A stretch of DNA of 64,000 nucleotides from an uncultured Anaeromyxobacter sp. (lineage in GTDB: Bacteria; Myxococcota; Myxococcia; Myxococcales; Anaeromyxobacteraceae). The position numbers and the translations under genes are program-made. Within the stretch, counting starts at the first letter, position 1. The number at the start of each line of letters is the position of its first letter. Below are positions 28,161 through 37,086 of the stretch, one piece after another. The stretch spans positions 1 to 64,000 of the forward strand of contig CAIQRS010000253.1 of the NCBI GenBank assembly GCA_903874275.1. Reading direction: 5' to 3'. The notes below the pieces were generated by a model. That model was not told the origin of the DNA. It did no database searches and worked only from the letters and a program-made list of their open reading frames with translations.

Positions 28161-29668
28161 GCGGACATCTCCAGGGAGCGCTCCGGCGCCGACTTGACCG
28201 GCTGGAGGGCGATCGTGAAGACGGTCCCCCCCCCGGACGGGCAGCGGTAGCCGATGTTCCCGCCGTGCTCGGCGACGATGCGCGCCGAGATGGCCAGGCC
28301 GAGCCCGTTGCCCTCGCGCTTCGTGGTGAAGAAGGGCTTGAAGAGGTTGGGGCGGACGTGCTCCGGGATGCCCGGGCCGGTGTCCTCGACGTCCACGGCG
28401 ACCCGGCCCTCGACGAGCCGGGACCGGACGGTGAGCCGGCCCCCGGCCGCGCCCATGGCCTGGCAGGCGTTCAGGCAGATGTTGAGGAAGACCTGCTCGA
28501 GCTGGTTGGGGTCGGCGAGCACGTGCGGGACCTGGTCCAGGTCGGACTCGACGTGAACCGCGGCCAGCCGCCGCTGCTGCCGCACCAGGAAGAGGACGTT
28601 CTCCAGCGCGGCGTTGAGATCGGTGTCCCGGAGGCGCGCCTTGGGCGGCCGGGCGAACGACAGCAGGCTCTCCATGGTGTGGGTGAGCCGCGACACTTGA
28701 TGCCGCATCTCGCCGACCACGTCGGCCTGCCGCGGGTTCCCGCTCAGGTCCTCGGCCAGCAGCTCGAGCGCCCCGGACAACCCGGCCAGCGGGTTCTTGA
28801 TCTCGTGGGCCAGGCCGGTGGCCATCTCGCCCACCGTCGCGAACCGGTCGGCCCGGACCATGCGCTCCCGGTAGAAGGCCTCGAGCTCGGCCTGGCTGCG
28901 CCGGAGGGCGGCCAGCGTGGCGTCGAAGCCGCGGGCAGCCGTTCCCAGCTCGTCGGGGCGCCCCTCGTCGGCGCGGACCGTTAGGTCGCCCGCCTCGGCC
29001 CGGGACATGGCGGCAACCAGCCGCTGGATCGGCGCGACCGCCTCGCGCCCCACCAGCCACCAGGCGATGGCGAGCAGGAGGAGCAGGGCGACGCCGGTGC
29101 TGGCCCCCAGCGTCCGGGCCAGTTCCCCTCGCGCCTCGAGCACGGGAGTGCGGGTGAAGCGGAGATCGACCCACCCGTTGATGCGGGACTCGCGACCGTG
29201 GCAGGAGGCGCACTTCTCTACGTTGGCGATGGGGCGCACCACTGCGTACTGGGACTTCAGCCCCCCCGGCTCCGAGACGACCTTTGGCTGGGAGAACGAG
29301 TCCATCCCGCCCCAGGGAGTGCTGCCGATGAGGCGGCGGTCGGTGGAGTAGGCCACCTGCCCGTCCGGACGCAGGAGGCTGATGGAGTCGAGGTCCGCCC
29401 GGTGGCTTCGCGCCAGCTCGAGCAGGTCGGGCACCTGGTTCGGCTGCCCTTCCATCATGGTCTGGGTGACACCGGACGCGACGTTGGCCGCGAAGATCTC
29501 GGCCCGCTCCCGCTGCACCTTCTCGATGTCCGAGCCGTACGCGCTCACCGCCACGTAGACCATGGCGCCGAGAACGGCGGCGAAGAGCACCGCCGTGGGC
29601 AGGATGATCCGGGCGCGGACGCTGCGGTCCAGGCGGCTCCAGACTCCTCTGAGCGTTTCGATGGCCAA
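28157..29668 (-). CDS. Sensor histidine kinase with a c-type heme motif (kinase A)
   Basis: 503 residues, TTG start with GGAG six bases upstream. Transmembrane ~20-44, extracytoplasmic domain ~45-187 with one heme-c attachment motif CASCH at 153-157, transmembrane ~188-208, HAMP ~209-261, HisKA with His288 (GLAHEIKNPLAGL), and a complete HATPase_c (NICLNACQAM, DTGPGIP, FKPFFTT, GNGLGLAIS). A covalent heme in the periplasmic sensor suggests redox, NO/CO or heme-state sensing, as for known heme-PAS sensors of Geobacter. Its partner is the NtrC-type regulator that overlaps its stop by four bases. Confidence 0.93.
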   Translation of the reverse strand: MAIETLRGVWSRLDRSVRARIILPTAVLFAAVLGAMVYVAVSAYGSDIEKVQRERAEIFAANVASGVTQTMMEGQPNQVPDLLELARSHRADLDSISLLRPDGQVAYSTDRRLIGSTPWGGMDSFSQPKVVSEPGGLKSQYAVVRPIANVEKCASCHGRESRINGWVDLRFTRTPVLEARGELARTLGASTGVALLLLLAIAWWLVGREAVAPIQRLVAAMSRAEAGDLTVRADEGRPDELGTAARGFDATLAALRRSQAELEAFYRERMVRADRFATVGEMATGLAHEIKNPLAGLSGALELLAEDLSGNPRQADVVGEMRHQVSRLTHTMESLLSFARPPKARLRDTDLNAALENVLFLVRQQRRLAAVHVESDLDQVPHVLADPNQLEQVFLNICLNACQAMGAAGGRLTVRSRLVEGRVAVDVEDTGPGIPEHVRPNLFKPFFTTKREGNGLGLAISARIVAEHGGNIGYRCPSGGGTVFTIALQPVKSAPERSLEMSA

Positions 29669-29696
29669 GGTTGGCTCCGGTCAGCACGTTCGGGGT

Positions 29697-29712
29697 CGCA
29701 AGGACCGCGCCA
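29697..29712 (-). promoter_or_regulatory. Sigma-54 (-24/-12) promoter of the heme kinase A operon
   Basis: TGGCGCGGTCCTTGCG on the minus strand fits the consensus TGGCACG-N4-TTGCW at all but one core position (G for A) with exact GG-GC spacing. The predicted start, about 29685, lies 17 bp before the TTG start. The product includes an NtrC-type sigma-54 activator, so autoactivation is likely. Confidence 0.72.
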
Positions 29713-29760
29713 TTTCACCCAAACCGTCCCAGATCTGAGACGAGTGGGTGAATCCACCCA
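29713..29760 (-). promoter_or_regulatory. Putative enhancer (UAS) for the sigma-54 promoter
   Basis: A 16-bp inverted repeat TGGGTG-AATC-CACCCA (29745-29760) is centred about 67 bp upstream of the predicted start. A further half-site TTTCACCCA (29713-29721) lies next to the promoter. NtrC-type dimers bind such palindromes. Confidence 0.55.
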
Positions 29761-29872
29761 GTATTCGCGCTGGCCTGTACCGCGTTCGTCCAGTACCGAC
29801 CGGCTCCGGTCGCGCGTTCTGCGCCCCGCAGGGGCAGCGGCGCAACCTTTGCCGTGAGGGCACGGGGCATCG

Positions 29873-31144
29873 TCAGGCCATCGGGGCCGAACCAGCCGCC
29901 GGCTGGACGTCGAAGATCCGGGCGGCCGCGGCCATCAACTGCTCGCCCCCTTCCACGTCCTGCCCCGCCAGGCGAAGGCGGACGCTGGGCTGGTGGAGCA
30001 GCTTCGACACGATGGCTCCCGCCAGGGCGTCGAGCCGCTTCTCGACCTCGGGGTCGCCACCCAGGCGGCGCACGGTGCGCTCCACCTCCTCGCGTGCAAT
30101 GGCGGAGGCTCGGTTGCGAACCGCGGCGATGATGGGGGCGGCCCGGCGCTCGGCCAGTTCGCGGGCGAAGCGCTCGACCTCCGCGTCGATGATCCTCTCC
30201 GCGTCGAGGATGGCGCCCGCGCGGGCCTCCTGGGCCTGGCGCTGGATCCGGGCCAGGTCGTCCACGTCGCACACGTAGATGCCGTCCACCTCTCCGAGGG
30301 CAGGGGGAACGGCCCGGGGCACCGCCAGGTCGATGAAGAGCAGCCTCCGGTGGCGGCGCTGCTTCATGAGGGCCGGTGCGCCGCCGGGCTCGAGCGCCTG
30401 GTGCGAGACCGGCGCAGCGACCACGGCCACGTCGGCCCGGACGAGTTCCTCGCCGAGGGCCTCGATCGGGCGCGCCTCGCCGTCGATCTCCCGCGCCAGC
30501 GCCTCGGCGTTGGCCAGGGTGCGGTTGACGACCACGACCTTCATGCCCTGGTCGTGGAGGTGCTGGGCGGAGAGACGGGCCATCTCGCCGGCGCCGACCA
30601 CCACCGCCCGGCGATCCGTGAGCGAGCCGAGCACCTTCTCCGCAAGGTCGGCCGATGCGTGTCCCCACGACACCCCGGAACGGCCGATCGCAGTCTCGGT
30701 GCGGACCCTCTTGGCGACCTGGAGGACGCGGGCGATGATGGTGGAGAGCTCCTTGCCCACCGTCCCCGCATCGTTCGAGTGGCCGAACGCCTCCTTGACC
30801 TGCCCGAGAACCTGAGGCTCGCCGATGACGCCCGACTCCAGGCTGGCGGCGACACGGGAGAGATGCCGGAAGGCCTCGGCGCCGCGGAGGTCGAAGAGCG
30901 GAAGCCCGGGGTCGCCGGAGCGCTGCCGGAGCGCCTCGGCCAGGCTCCCGGCCGCCGAGGACGGACAGGCCGACGCCGCGTACAGCTCGACGCGGTAGCA
31001 GGTGGAGAGGACGAAGACCTCGTCCACCCCGTCGAGCGCGCCGTAGGAACGCACCAGCGCCGCGAGATCCTCGCCGACGGCCGCCAGCCTCTCGCGGGAC
31101 GCGACCGAGGCCCTCTTCCTGTCGACTCCGATGGCGACGAGCAT
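29873..31144 (-). CDS. hemA: Glutamyl-tRNA reductase
   Basis: 423 residues from ATG 31142-31144 with GGAGGGG upstream. The N-terminal domain has the catalytic Cys in LSTCYRVELYA, then GEPQVLGQVKEAF; a Rossmann domain with VVVGAGEMARLSAQHL binds NADPH; a C-terminal dimerisation helix ends near 415. It makes glutamate-1-semialdehyde, the first step of C5-pathway tetrapyrrole synthesis. Its place inside the cytochrome and heme-sensor block fits a demand for heme. hemF lies 15 kb further on the other strand. Confidence 0.95.
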   Translation of the reverse strand: MLVAIGVDRKRASVASRERLAAVGEDLAALVRSYGALDGVDEVFVLSTCYRVELYAASACPSSAAGSLAEALRQRSGDPGLPLFDLRGAEAFRHLSRVAASLESGVIGEPQVLGQVKEAFGHSNDAGTVGKELSTIIARVLQVAKRVRTETAIGRSGVSWGHASADLAEKVLGSLTDRRAVVVGAGEMARLSAQHLHDQGMKVVVVNRTLANAEALAREIDGEARPIEALGEELVRADVAVVAAPVSHQALEPGGAPALMKQRRHRRLLFIDLAVPRAVPPALGEVDGIYVCDVDDLARIQRQAQEARAGAILDAERIIDAEVERFARELAERRAAPIIAAVRNRASAIAREEVERTVRRLGGDPEVEKRLDALAGAIVSKLLHQPSVRLRLAGQDVEGGEQLMAAAARIFDVQPAAGSAPMA

Positions 31145-31307
31145 CGACCCCTCCGGGCCAACCCAATGAGCAACCTCCGTGCCGAGCGAAGACCATGGAT
31201 TTCCTTGGACTTGTCTTATCTCGCGGGTGCAGACGTTGCGCGACATCCACCCACAAAGGTTCCCCCGCGAAAGGGATGCGGCCCCCTGGATTCCCCCGCA
31301 GCCGCGC

Positions 31308-32762
31308 CTAGTTGCGGCGTCCGGGTGGAGAGGCGAGGTCCCCTTCCCGTCCGTCGCCGGCCAGGCGTTCCTGAGCGGGCACCGAAGGCTCCGGCTCCCC
31401 CGGATGCACGAGCCAGGGTCCAGCGCGCCGCCCGTTACCGGGGGCATTCCGCGTCGGGCGCTCGGCGATGAACTGGCGGCGGCACCGCTCGGCGGCCTCC
31501 ACCACCTCCTGGAGGTCCATTTCCCGTGGCTTCACCACCGGATCCCTCTGGTTGTACCGGCGGTAGTCGCGGGTGATCACGTGGGCTCCGTAGGTCCGCC
31601 ACGCCGGCGTGTACGGCAGGGGGGTGAGGAGCGGGAAGTGGGCGACGTCGGGATCCCAGGCGCGGGCCCGCGCCGACGCCTCTTCCACGGTGGCCTGCGT
31701 CTCGTCTGGAAATCCGATCCAGAATGAGGTCTCGCAGGTGATGCCGGCCCGGCGCAGCGCCCGGACCGCCCGGCGTCCGTCGGCGACCGAACGCTCCTTC
31801 GCTGCCCCTTCGAGCCGATCCTCCGACGGCTCGCGGCAGATCCCGACGTGGATCACCCCTGCCGAGCGCCAGCGCGGGAGCACGGCCTCGTCGCGGAGGA
31901 CGTCGGCGACGCTGCTCCAGATCACGAGCTCGAGCCCCAGGTCGAGCTCGACGAGCCGCTCGGTCAGCTCGGAGAAGCGGCTTGCGTCGGCGGCGGGCGC
32001 GGGGTCGTGGAAGCACACCAGCTCGATCTCGTGCTCCCGCCGGAGCTGCACCAGCTCGTAGGCCACCGAGTCCACCGAGCGCATGCGCCAGGTTCCCTCG
32101 TACTGGGTCGCCTGGCAGCAGTATCCGCAGCGGCGGGGGCATCCGCGCGAGGTGGTGATGGCCCCCATGCGCGCCCCGGGACGGCCGGCCCAGCGGTAGC
32201 GGGACAGGGGCAGGAGGTCCCAGGCCTTGGGCAGCGGGTCGAGCGCGGCCAGGCGAGGGCGCGGGGCCGTCCGGATGACCCGGCCGCCCAGCCCGAAGGC
32301 GATCCCGGCGACCCGGGCCGGGTCGTCGCCAGCCGCCAGGCAGCGCAGCAGCTCGGGGAGGGTCTCCTCCCCCTCCCCGACCACGGCGAAGTCCACCGCG
32401 CCCGACGGCAGGAACTCGGGGTACATGAACGACGCGTGAACTCCGCCCACCACGGTGATCCGGCCCGCGCTCCGGACCCGCCGGCAGAGATCCATGGCGG
32501 CAGGGAATCCGGGCGTCGCGGCCGAGACGCAGACCGCGTCCGATCCGGTCTGGCGGGCGATGGCCTCGACGTCCGCGGCGCCGAGGCCGAGGGAGAGCGC
32601 GTCCACGATCTCGCACTCGTGGCCGGCGGCCCGGACCGCTCCGGCGAGATGAACCAGGGCAAGGGGGAGCCAGGCTTCGGCGGACTCGACGACCGAGTCC
32701 GGCTCAGGCGCGCTCGTGAACAGGACCCGCACGCTCTCCCCCCCGCCCCAGACGCTGATCAC
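31308..32762 (-). CDS. B12-binding radical SAM protein (BchE-like superfamily)
   Basis: 484 residues, GTG start with GGGAGGGGA upstream. N-terminal cobalamin-binding-type domain (~10-150: VRVLFTSAPEP, VVGGVHASFMYPEFL, DFAVVGEGEETLPEL) followed by a radical SAM domain with the cluster motif SRGCPRRCGYCC (CxxxCxxC) and the TIM-barrel remainder (WIGFPDETQATVEEA). The architecture is that of BchE/HpnJ/P-methyltransferase-type enzymes; no bacteriochlorophyll genes are present, so a tetrapyrrole cyclase role is not implied. It precedes hemA by 163 bp on the same strand. The substrate is unknown. Confidence 0.85.
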   Translation of the reverse strand: MISVWGGGESVRVLFTSAPEPDSVVESAEAWLPLALVHLAGAVRAAGHECEIVDALSLGLGAADVEAIARQTGSDAVCVSAATPGFPAAMDLCRRVRSAGRITVVGGVHASFMYPEFLPSGAVDFAVVGEGEETLPELLRCLAAGDDPARVAGIAFGLGGRVIRTAPRPRLAALDPLPKAWDLLPLSRYRWAGRPGARMGAITTSRGCPRRCGYCCQATQYEGTWRMRSVDSVAYELVQLRREHEIELVCFHDPAPAADASRFSELTERLVELDLGLELVIWSSVADVLRDEAVLPRWRSAGVIHVGICREPSEDRLEGAAKERSVADGRRAVRALRRAGITCETSFWIGFPDETQATVEEASARARAWDPDVAHFPLLTPLPYTPAWRTYGAHVITRDYRRYNQRDPVVKPREMDLQEVVEAAERCRRQFIAERPTRNAPGNGRRAGPWLVHPGEPEPSVPAQERLAGDGREGDLASPPGRRN

Positions 32763-32935
32763 TCCCCTCCCGGAGCGACCAACGCGAGGGAGGAATTAGC
32801 AAGGACCGGGCCGAGCACGGGAACCGGGGAGCCGCGTGAATTCGAGAGGTTGCCTGGAGGACGGGGCCCGCCGCTGGGGCCCTTGCCCCATGTCATGCGG
32901 GAAAGGGGGGATTTCGCGCACCGCCCCGGGCGCCG

Positions 32936-33589
32936 TCAGGGATCGACGCGGATCACGCCGCGCCGGAGCGCGAAGCGCACCAGCTCGGTGCGGTTGTGCA
33001 GGCCGAGCTTTTCCATGACCTTCTCGCGGTGGGACATCGCCGTCTTCACGCTGATGCCCAGCACGTCGGCGACCTCCTTGTTGGCCAGCCCCTCGGCCAC
33101 CAGCTTCAGCACCTGCTTCTCCCGGTCGGTCAGGCTCTCGTAGAGGTCCTCGCCACCCGGGGCCGCCGGCCCGGCGTCCTCCATCGCGGTCCGCGCCACC
33201 TCGGGGTCGAGCACCAGCCCGCCCTTGTGAACCGCCCGGATCGCGTTGGGGAGCTCCGAGCCCGCCGACTTCTTGAGCAGGTAGCCGGAGACGCCGGCCT
33301 TGAGCAGCCTCCTCACGTACTCCCGGTCCTCGTACTGGGAAAGGATGAGGATCCGGGCGCGGAGCCCGGCCTTCTTGATCTCGAGGGTGGCCTCCAGCCC
33401 GCCCAGACCGGGCATGGCGATGTCCATGAGCACCACGTCGGGGTCGAGCGTCCGGGTGGCCTCGATGGCCCCCTGCCCGTCCACCGCCTCCCCGACCACC
33501 TCGATGTCGTCGCACAGGGAGAGCAGCGCCCGCACCCCCTCGCGCAGGATGGCGTGGTCATCGGCGAGAAGAACCCGGATCCTGGACAT
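32936..33589 (-). CDS. NarL/LuxR-family response regulator
   Basis: 217 residues. Receiver ~4-120 with phospho-acceptor Asp56 (VVLMDIAMPGLGG) and Lys in LLKKSAGSEL; C-terminal LuxR-type helix-turn-helix ~150-212 (SLTDREKQVLKLVAEGLANKEVADVLGISVKT). It starts 3 bp after the heme kinase stop, so the two form a NarX/NarL-like pair, last in the nine-heme-cytochrome transcription unit. Confidence 0.95.
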   Translation of the reverse strand: MSRIRVLLADDHAILREGVRALLSLCDDIEVVGEAVDGQGAIEATRTLDPDVVLMDIAMPGLGGLEATLEIKKAGLRARILILSQYEDREYVRRLLKAGVSGYLLKKSAGSELPNAIRAVHKGGLVLDPEVARTAMEDAGPAAPGGEDLYESLTDREKQVLKLVAEGLANKEVADVLGISVKTAMSHREKVMEKLGLHNRTELVRFALRRGVIRVDP

Positions 33590-33592
33590 CGC

Positions 33593-35443
33593 CTATCCCC
33601 CCCTGGGAAGTGGAACCTCGAGGCGGACGCGCGTTCCCTGCCCCGGCGCCGAGTCGATCATCACCTTGCCGCCCAGGATCTCCACCCGCTCCTCGATCCC
33701 CATGAGCCCGAAGTGGCGCCGCTCGGCATGGGACACGTTCTTCGGCTCGAAGCCGCGGCCATCATCCTCGATCTCGATGCGAATCACACCCTCGCCCTCG
33801 GAGAGCTGGATGAGCACCGACTCGGCATGGGCGTGGCGCGCGATGTTGCTCATCGCCTCCTGGCAGACGCGGAAGAGCGCCGTCTCGTAGGGCGCCGGGA
33901 AGCGCCGGTCCGGGGCGTCGAACTCGCAGCGCACCGAGATGCCCCGGGCGGTCAGGTGGCGATCGGCGTACCAACGGATGGCCGACTGCAGCCCGAGGTC
34001 GTCGAGGACCGACGGGCGCAGGTCGAGGATCATCCGGTGGACCTCCTCGATGGTGTGGACCGCCAGCGCCTTGGCCTCCTCGAGGCGGGGCGTCAGTCCC
34101 GCCTTCATGGCCGCGAGCGACCCGTCGATGGCCATCACCACCGCGGCCAGGCTCTGGCTGGTGTCGTCGTGAAGTTCCCGGGCGATGCGCTTGCGTTCGT
34201 CCTCCTGGGCCGACACCACCTTCTCGTAGAGCCGCTCCAGGGCGAGCTCGCGATCGCGCAACTGGTCGTTCGCCCGGCCCAGCTGGACCGTCCGCTCGAC
34301 CACCCGCTCCTCGAGCTGCGCGTTGGCCGCCGCCACCGCGCCGATGAGACCGGCGAGAGCGAGTCGCATCTTCTCGAGGGCCAGCGAGAGCCTCCCCACC
34401 TCGTCGTTTCCGAGGATCGGGATCTTCCCGGAGAGGTTGCCGGCGGCGATGCTCTCGGCGGCGCGGGTGAGGGCCGCCACCGGCTTCGCCACGCTGCGCG
34501 CCGCGCCCCAGGCCAGCATGGCGCCCGCACCCAGCGACACCAGGATCATCCCGACGAGCCAGGCCGGGAAGGCGCCCGACGCGCCCAGGACCTCGGCCGT
34601 CGGGGCCCGGGCCACCAGCACCCAGGGAGCGTTCCTGACCACGGCCGTGGTCACCACCGACCGCCCCCGCGCGTCCTGCGCCCTGCCGGTGTGACACTCG
34701 CTGCAGCGCCGGGACATCCCCTTGCCCTGCGCGATCACCTCCCGGACGCCCGAGCAGGCGCTGGTGACGGCGGGACGCCCCGGCTCCGTGGTGGCCACGA
34801 TGCGGCCGGCGCGGTCCACGACCTCCGCCGATCCCTCCGCCCCCTGGCGGAGGTAGCGGAGCATGACGTGCAGGTTGTGCTGGCCGGCGTCCACGATCCC
34901 GCCGGCGATCCCGGTGACCCTCCCCTCCCAGTTCCGGACCGGGACGAGCTCGTAGACGTGCTCCCCCGAGAACCCGGCCACGAAGGGGGAGACCACGGGC
35001 CGCCCGCTCTCGATGGCCGTGCGCACCACCGCGAGGTCCGCGAGGGGCGCGATGGATCGGGAGCCGCGGTCGGGCTCCTCGGCGACCACGCGCCCGGTCG
35101 CGTCGAGGAAGAAGGCCCCTCCGGGGAAGTGCAGCCCCACGCGCGGGTCCCGGAGCGCCGCCCGCTCCGGGCCGGTATCCTGGTCCTCCAGGTTCACGTG
35201 GGAGGCGGTGGCGGCCCGTTGCAGGATCTCGAACCCCTTGTTGAGCTCCTCCTCGACCTGCCCCGCCACGGTCTTGGCCGACCACTCGCGGGCCTCGACC
35301 AGCTGCTCGTCGAGACGCGACACGCGGACGCCGAAGGCCCAGGCCAGCATCACCACCGGGACCACCGAGCTGACCGCGAGCAGCATGTAGACGCGGGTCT
35401 GCAGCGAACCGCGCAGGCGGGCGCGGAGCGACGCCCGCCTCAC
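33593..35443 (-). CDS. NarX-like sensor kinase with a c-type heme motif (kinase B)
   Basis: 616 residues from a GTG (35441-35443) that overlaps the stop of the upstream gene (GTGA). Transmembrane ~18-38, a large extracytoplasmic domain ~40-290 of double-Cache size with one heme motif CSECH at 247-251, transmembrane ~292-315, HAMP, coiled coil, HisKA_3 with His425 (RIARELHDDTSQSLAA) and HATPase_c. It pairs with the NarL-type regulator. The heme lies on the periplasmic side near the second membrane helix. Confidence 0.93.
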   Translation of the reverse strand: MRRASLRARLRGSLQTRVYMLLAVSSVVPVVMLAWAFGVRVSRLDEQLVEAREWSAKTVAGQVEEELNKGFEILQRAATASHVNLEDQDTGPERAALRDPRVGLHFPGGAFFLDATGRVVAEEPDRGSRSIAPLADLAVVRTAIESGRPVVSPFVAGFSGEHVYELVPVRNWEGRVTGIAGGIVDAGQHNLHVMLRYLRQGAEGSAEVVDRAGRIVATTEPGRPAVTSACSGVREVIAQGKGMSRRCSECHTGRAQDARGRSVVTTAVVRNAPWVLVARAPTAEVLGASGAFPAWLVGMILVSLGAGAMLAWGAARSVAKPVAALTRAAESIAAGNLSGKIPILGNDEVGRLSLALEKMRLALAGLIGAVAAANAQLEERVVERTVQLGRANDQLRDRELALERLYEKVVSAQEDERKRIARELHDDTSQSLAAVVMAIDGSLAAMKAGLTPRLEEAKALAVHTIEEVHRMILDLRPSVLDDLGLQSAIRWYADRHLTARGISVRCEFDAPDRRFPAPYETALFRVCQEAMSNIARHAHAESVLIQLSEGEGVIRIEIEDDGRGFEPKNVSHAERRHFGLMGIEERVEILGGKVMIDSAPGQGTRVRLEVPLPRGG

Positions 35444-36015
35444 CGGCGCTCCCCGTGGATGCTGCGGGCCATCCGGATCAGGTTCTCGAGCGACCCACGG
35501 CCGCGCAGGAGAAAGCGCCGTCCCCCGCGGGTCCACTCCAGCTGGCTCCAGAGCGTCCCGTCCTCGGCCACCACCCGGGACAGGACCGCGTCGTCTCCGA
35601 GAGGGGCGCTCTGCTGCTGGATCACCGCCAGGCGTCCGTGCAGCCCGTCCGGGATCGGCCCGGCGCCCGCCACGGTCTGCGCCAGGACCAGGTCCGGAGC
35701 CCCGTCCGTGCCCAGGAAGGTGAGCGCCACCGAGCCGCCCCCGTCGCGCGTGAAGCGCACCTCGGCGGGCGGCCAGCGCAGGGTGTCGGGGAAGTAGGAC
35801 GGCAGGAGGACGCGCGACTGGATCCGTCGCTCGGCGTCCTCGACGGTGGCGGCCCGCCGGACCCCGCGCGGCTGGCCGTGCAGCCAGGTCGGCATCGCGT
35901 CGAGCGCCACGAGCGCCACGGTCGTTCCCCCCAGCACGAGGGCCAGGGTCCAGAGGGCACGCGCGCCCTCGCTCACCGTGCTTCCCGTCGCCCCTGCCAC
36001 CGTGGCGGCGGTCAT
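35440..36015 (-). CDS. Membrane-anchored protein of unknown function
   Basis: 191 residues from ATG 36013-36015, overlapping the M56 peptidase stop (ATGA). One transmembrane helix ~20-42 (LWTLALVLGGTTVALVALDAM), then an extracytoplasmic domain with LLPSYFPDTLRWPPAEVRF and VLSRVVAEDGTLWSQLEWTRGGRRFLLRG, reminiscent of the DUF4367/outer-membrane-sorting type domain found beside anti-sigma and BlaR-type systems. It lies between the peptidase and heme kinase B with overlaps on both sides, so it is probably a substrate or partner of one of them. Confidence 0.65.
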   Translation of the reverse strand: MTAATVAGATGSTVSEGARALWTLALVLGGTTVALVALDAMPTWLHGQPRGVRRAATVEDAERRIQSRVLLPSYFPDTLRWPPAEVRFTRDGGGSVALTFLGTDGAPDLVLAQTVAGAGPIPDGLHGRLAVIQQQSAPLGDDAVLSRVVAEDGTLWSQLEWTRGGRRFLLRGRGSLENLIRMARSIHGERR

Positions 36016-37004
36016 ACCACGAAGAAGAGCAGGAGACCGAGCCCGGCCGCGGCCGCGGCGAGCCGCAACCGGGCCAGCGGCACCGGCGCCGGAGGGGGGC
36101 CGAGCAGCGCGCGGCAGCGCAGCTCGATGTCGTGGGCGCGGGCCCGGGCGATGGGCTCGGCGAGCGCCGCCGAGAGCGGCCGGCTCCCCGCCCCGGCTCC
36201 CCGGCCTCGCCCCTCGGTGGCGCGGTAGAGCTTGAGAAGTCCGCTGGCCAGCGCCAGCCGATCCCCGCAGGCCTGGCCGGCCCGTTCGTCGGCGGTGCGC
36301 TCGGCGTCGCGGGCGATGGCGCGCACCAGCACCTGGACGCCGGGGTTGAACCACATGAGGGCGCGCGCCCCCATGAGAGCCCAGGAGAGCGTGGGGTCCC
36401 GTCGCTCGAGGTGGGCCAGCTCGTGGGCCAGGGCGGCGGCCAGCTCGTCCCGGTCGAGCAGCTCGACGGCGGAGCTGGAGGTGACCACCCGGGGATTGCG
36501 CGTGCCGGTGCAGAAGAGCACCGGTGGACCGCCCTCGACCCAGGCCAGCCCCGGGGGCGCGATGCCCAGCGCGGCCGCGGCCCGCGAGAGCGCTTCCTCG
36601 GCCGGACGGGACCCGGGCGCCCCGGGGATCCAGGGCGGGGGCCGCACGTTCCGGGCCCGCAGCCAGGGGACCAGGTCGAGGAGGAAGAGGCCGAGGCCGG
36701 CGGCGGACATGATGCCGATCCACCATCCGTAAAGTCCGATCCCCAGGAAGGCCAGGTCGTCCCAGTGCCGGCCGGCGAAGATGGCGCGGGCGTCGCGGAA
36801 GCTCTCCTCCTCCCGGCCCGGGAAGGCCAGGAAGAGCGCCGGGACCACGAGCAGCGGCCATCCCAGGGCCAGCAGCCGGAACCCGGTCCGCTGCTCGGGC
36901 TGCCGTACCCCCCAGAGGCGGACCAGCGCCTCCACCACCAGCGCGGCGACCAGCGTGTGGAAGATCGCCTGCCCGGCGAAGTCGATCCACCTCTGGCCGT
37001 TCAT
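36012..37004 (-). CDS. M56-family (BlaR1-like) membrane metallopeptidase
   Basis: 330 residues, several membrane helices (~10-30, 43-62, 88-112 and one at the C-terminus ~308-329). The zinc motif HELAH is at 194-198, with the third-ligand region DAERTADERAG downstream. M56 enzymes of the BlaR1/MecR1 group cleave repressors or membrane regulators after a signal. Here there is no BlaI-type repressor and no C-terminal penicillin-sensor domain. It is embedded between the cytochrome genes and heme kinase B, which suggests signal-dependent proteolysis in this redox locus. Confidence 0.8.
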   Translation of the reverse strand: MNGQRWIDFAGQAIFHTLVAALVVEALVRLWGVRQPEQRTGFRLLALGWPLLVVPALFLAFPGREEESFRDARAIFAGRHWDDLAFLGIGLYGWWIGIMSAAGLGLFLLDLVPWLRARNVRPPPWIPGAPGSRPAEEALSRAAAALGIAPPGLAWVEGGPPVLFCTGTRNPRVVTSSSAVELLDRDELAAALAHELAHLERRDPTLSWALMGARALMWFNPGVQVLVRAIARDAERTADERAGQACGDRLALASGLLKLYRATEGRGRGAGAGSRPLSAALAEPIARARAHDIELRCRALLGPPPAPVPLARLRLAAAAAGLGLLLFFVV

Positions 37005-37023
37005 CTCAGAGCGCCGCCCGGCG

Positions 37024-37086
37024 ACCCGCCCCGGTCACCCGCCCCGGTCACCCGTGCCCGTGCCCGTGCCCGTGCCCGTGCCCGTC
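37024..37086. repeat. Tandem repeats at the cytochrome b / M56 junction
   Basis: Two copies of the 13-mer acccgccccggtc (37024-37049) are followed by five perfect and one imperfect copies of the hexamer cccgtg (37051-37086). The hexamers encode the C-terminal His-Gly tail of the cytochrome b. Both arrays can slip during replication. Confidence 0.85.

Noticed and set aside
26772-29687. A 971-codon frame suggesting a kinase-regulator fusion
   Set aside because: Only the C-terminal 462 codons encode the regulator. The upstream part is out of frame with the real kinase, which has its own frame and stop at 28157 with an ATGA overlap.
31308-32762. Bacteriochlorophyll cyclase BchE
   Set aside because: The domain architecture is shared by many B12-dependent radical SAM enzymes and no other photosynthesis gene is present.
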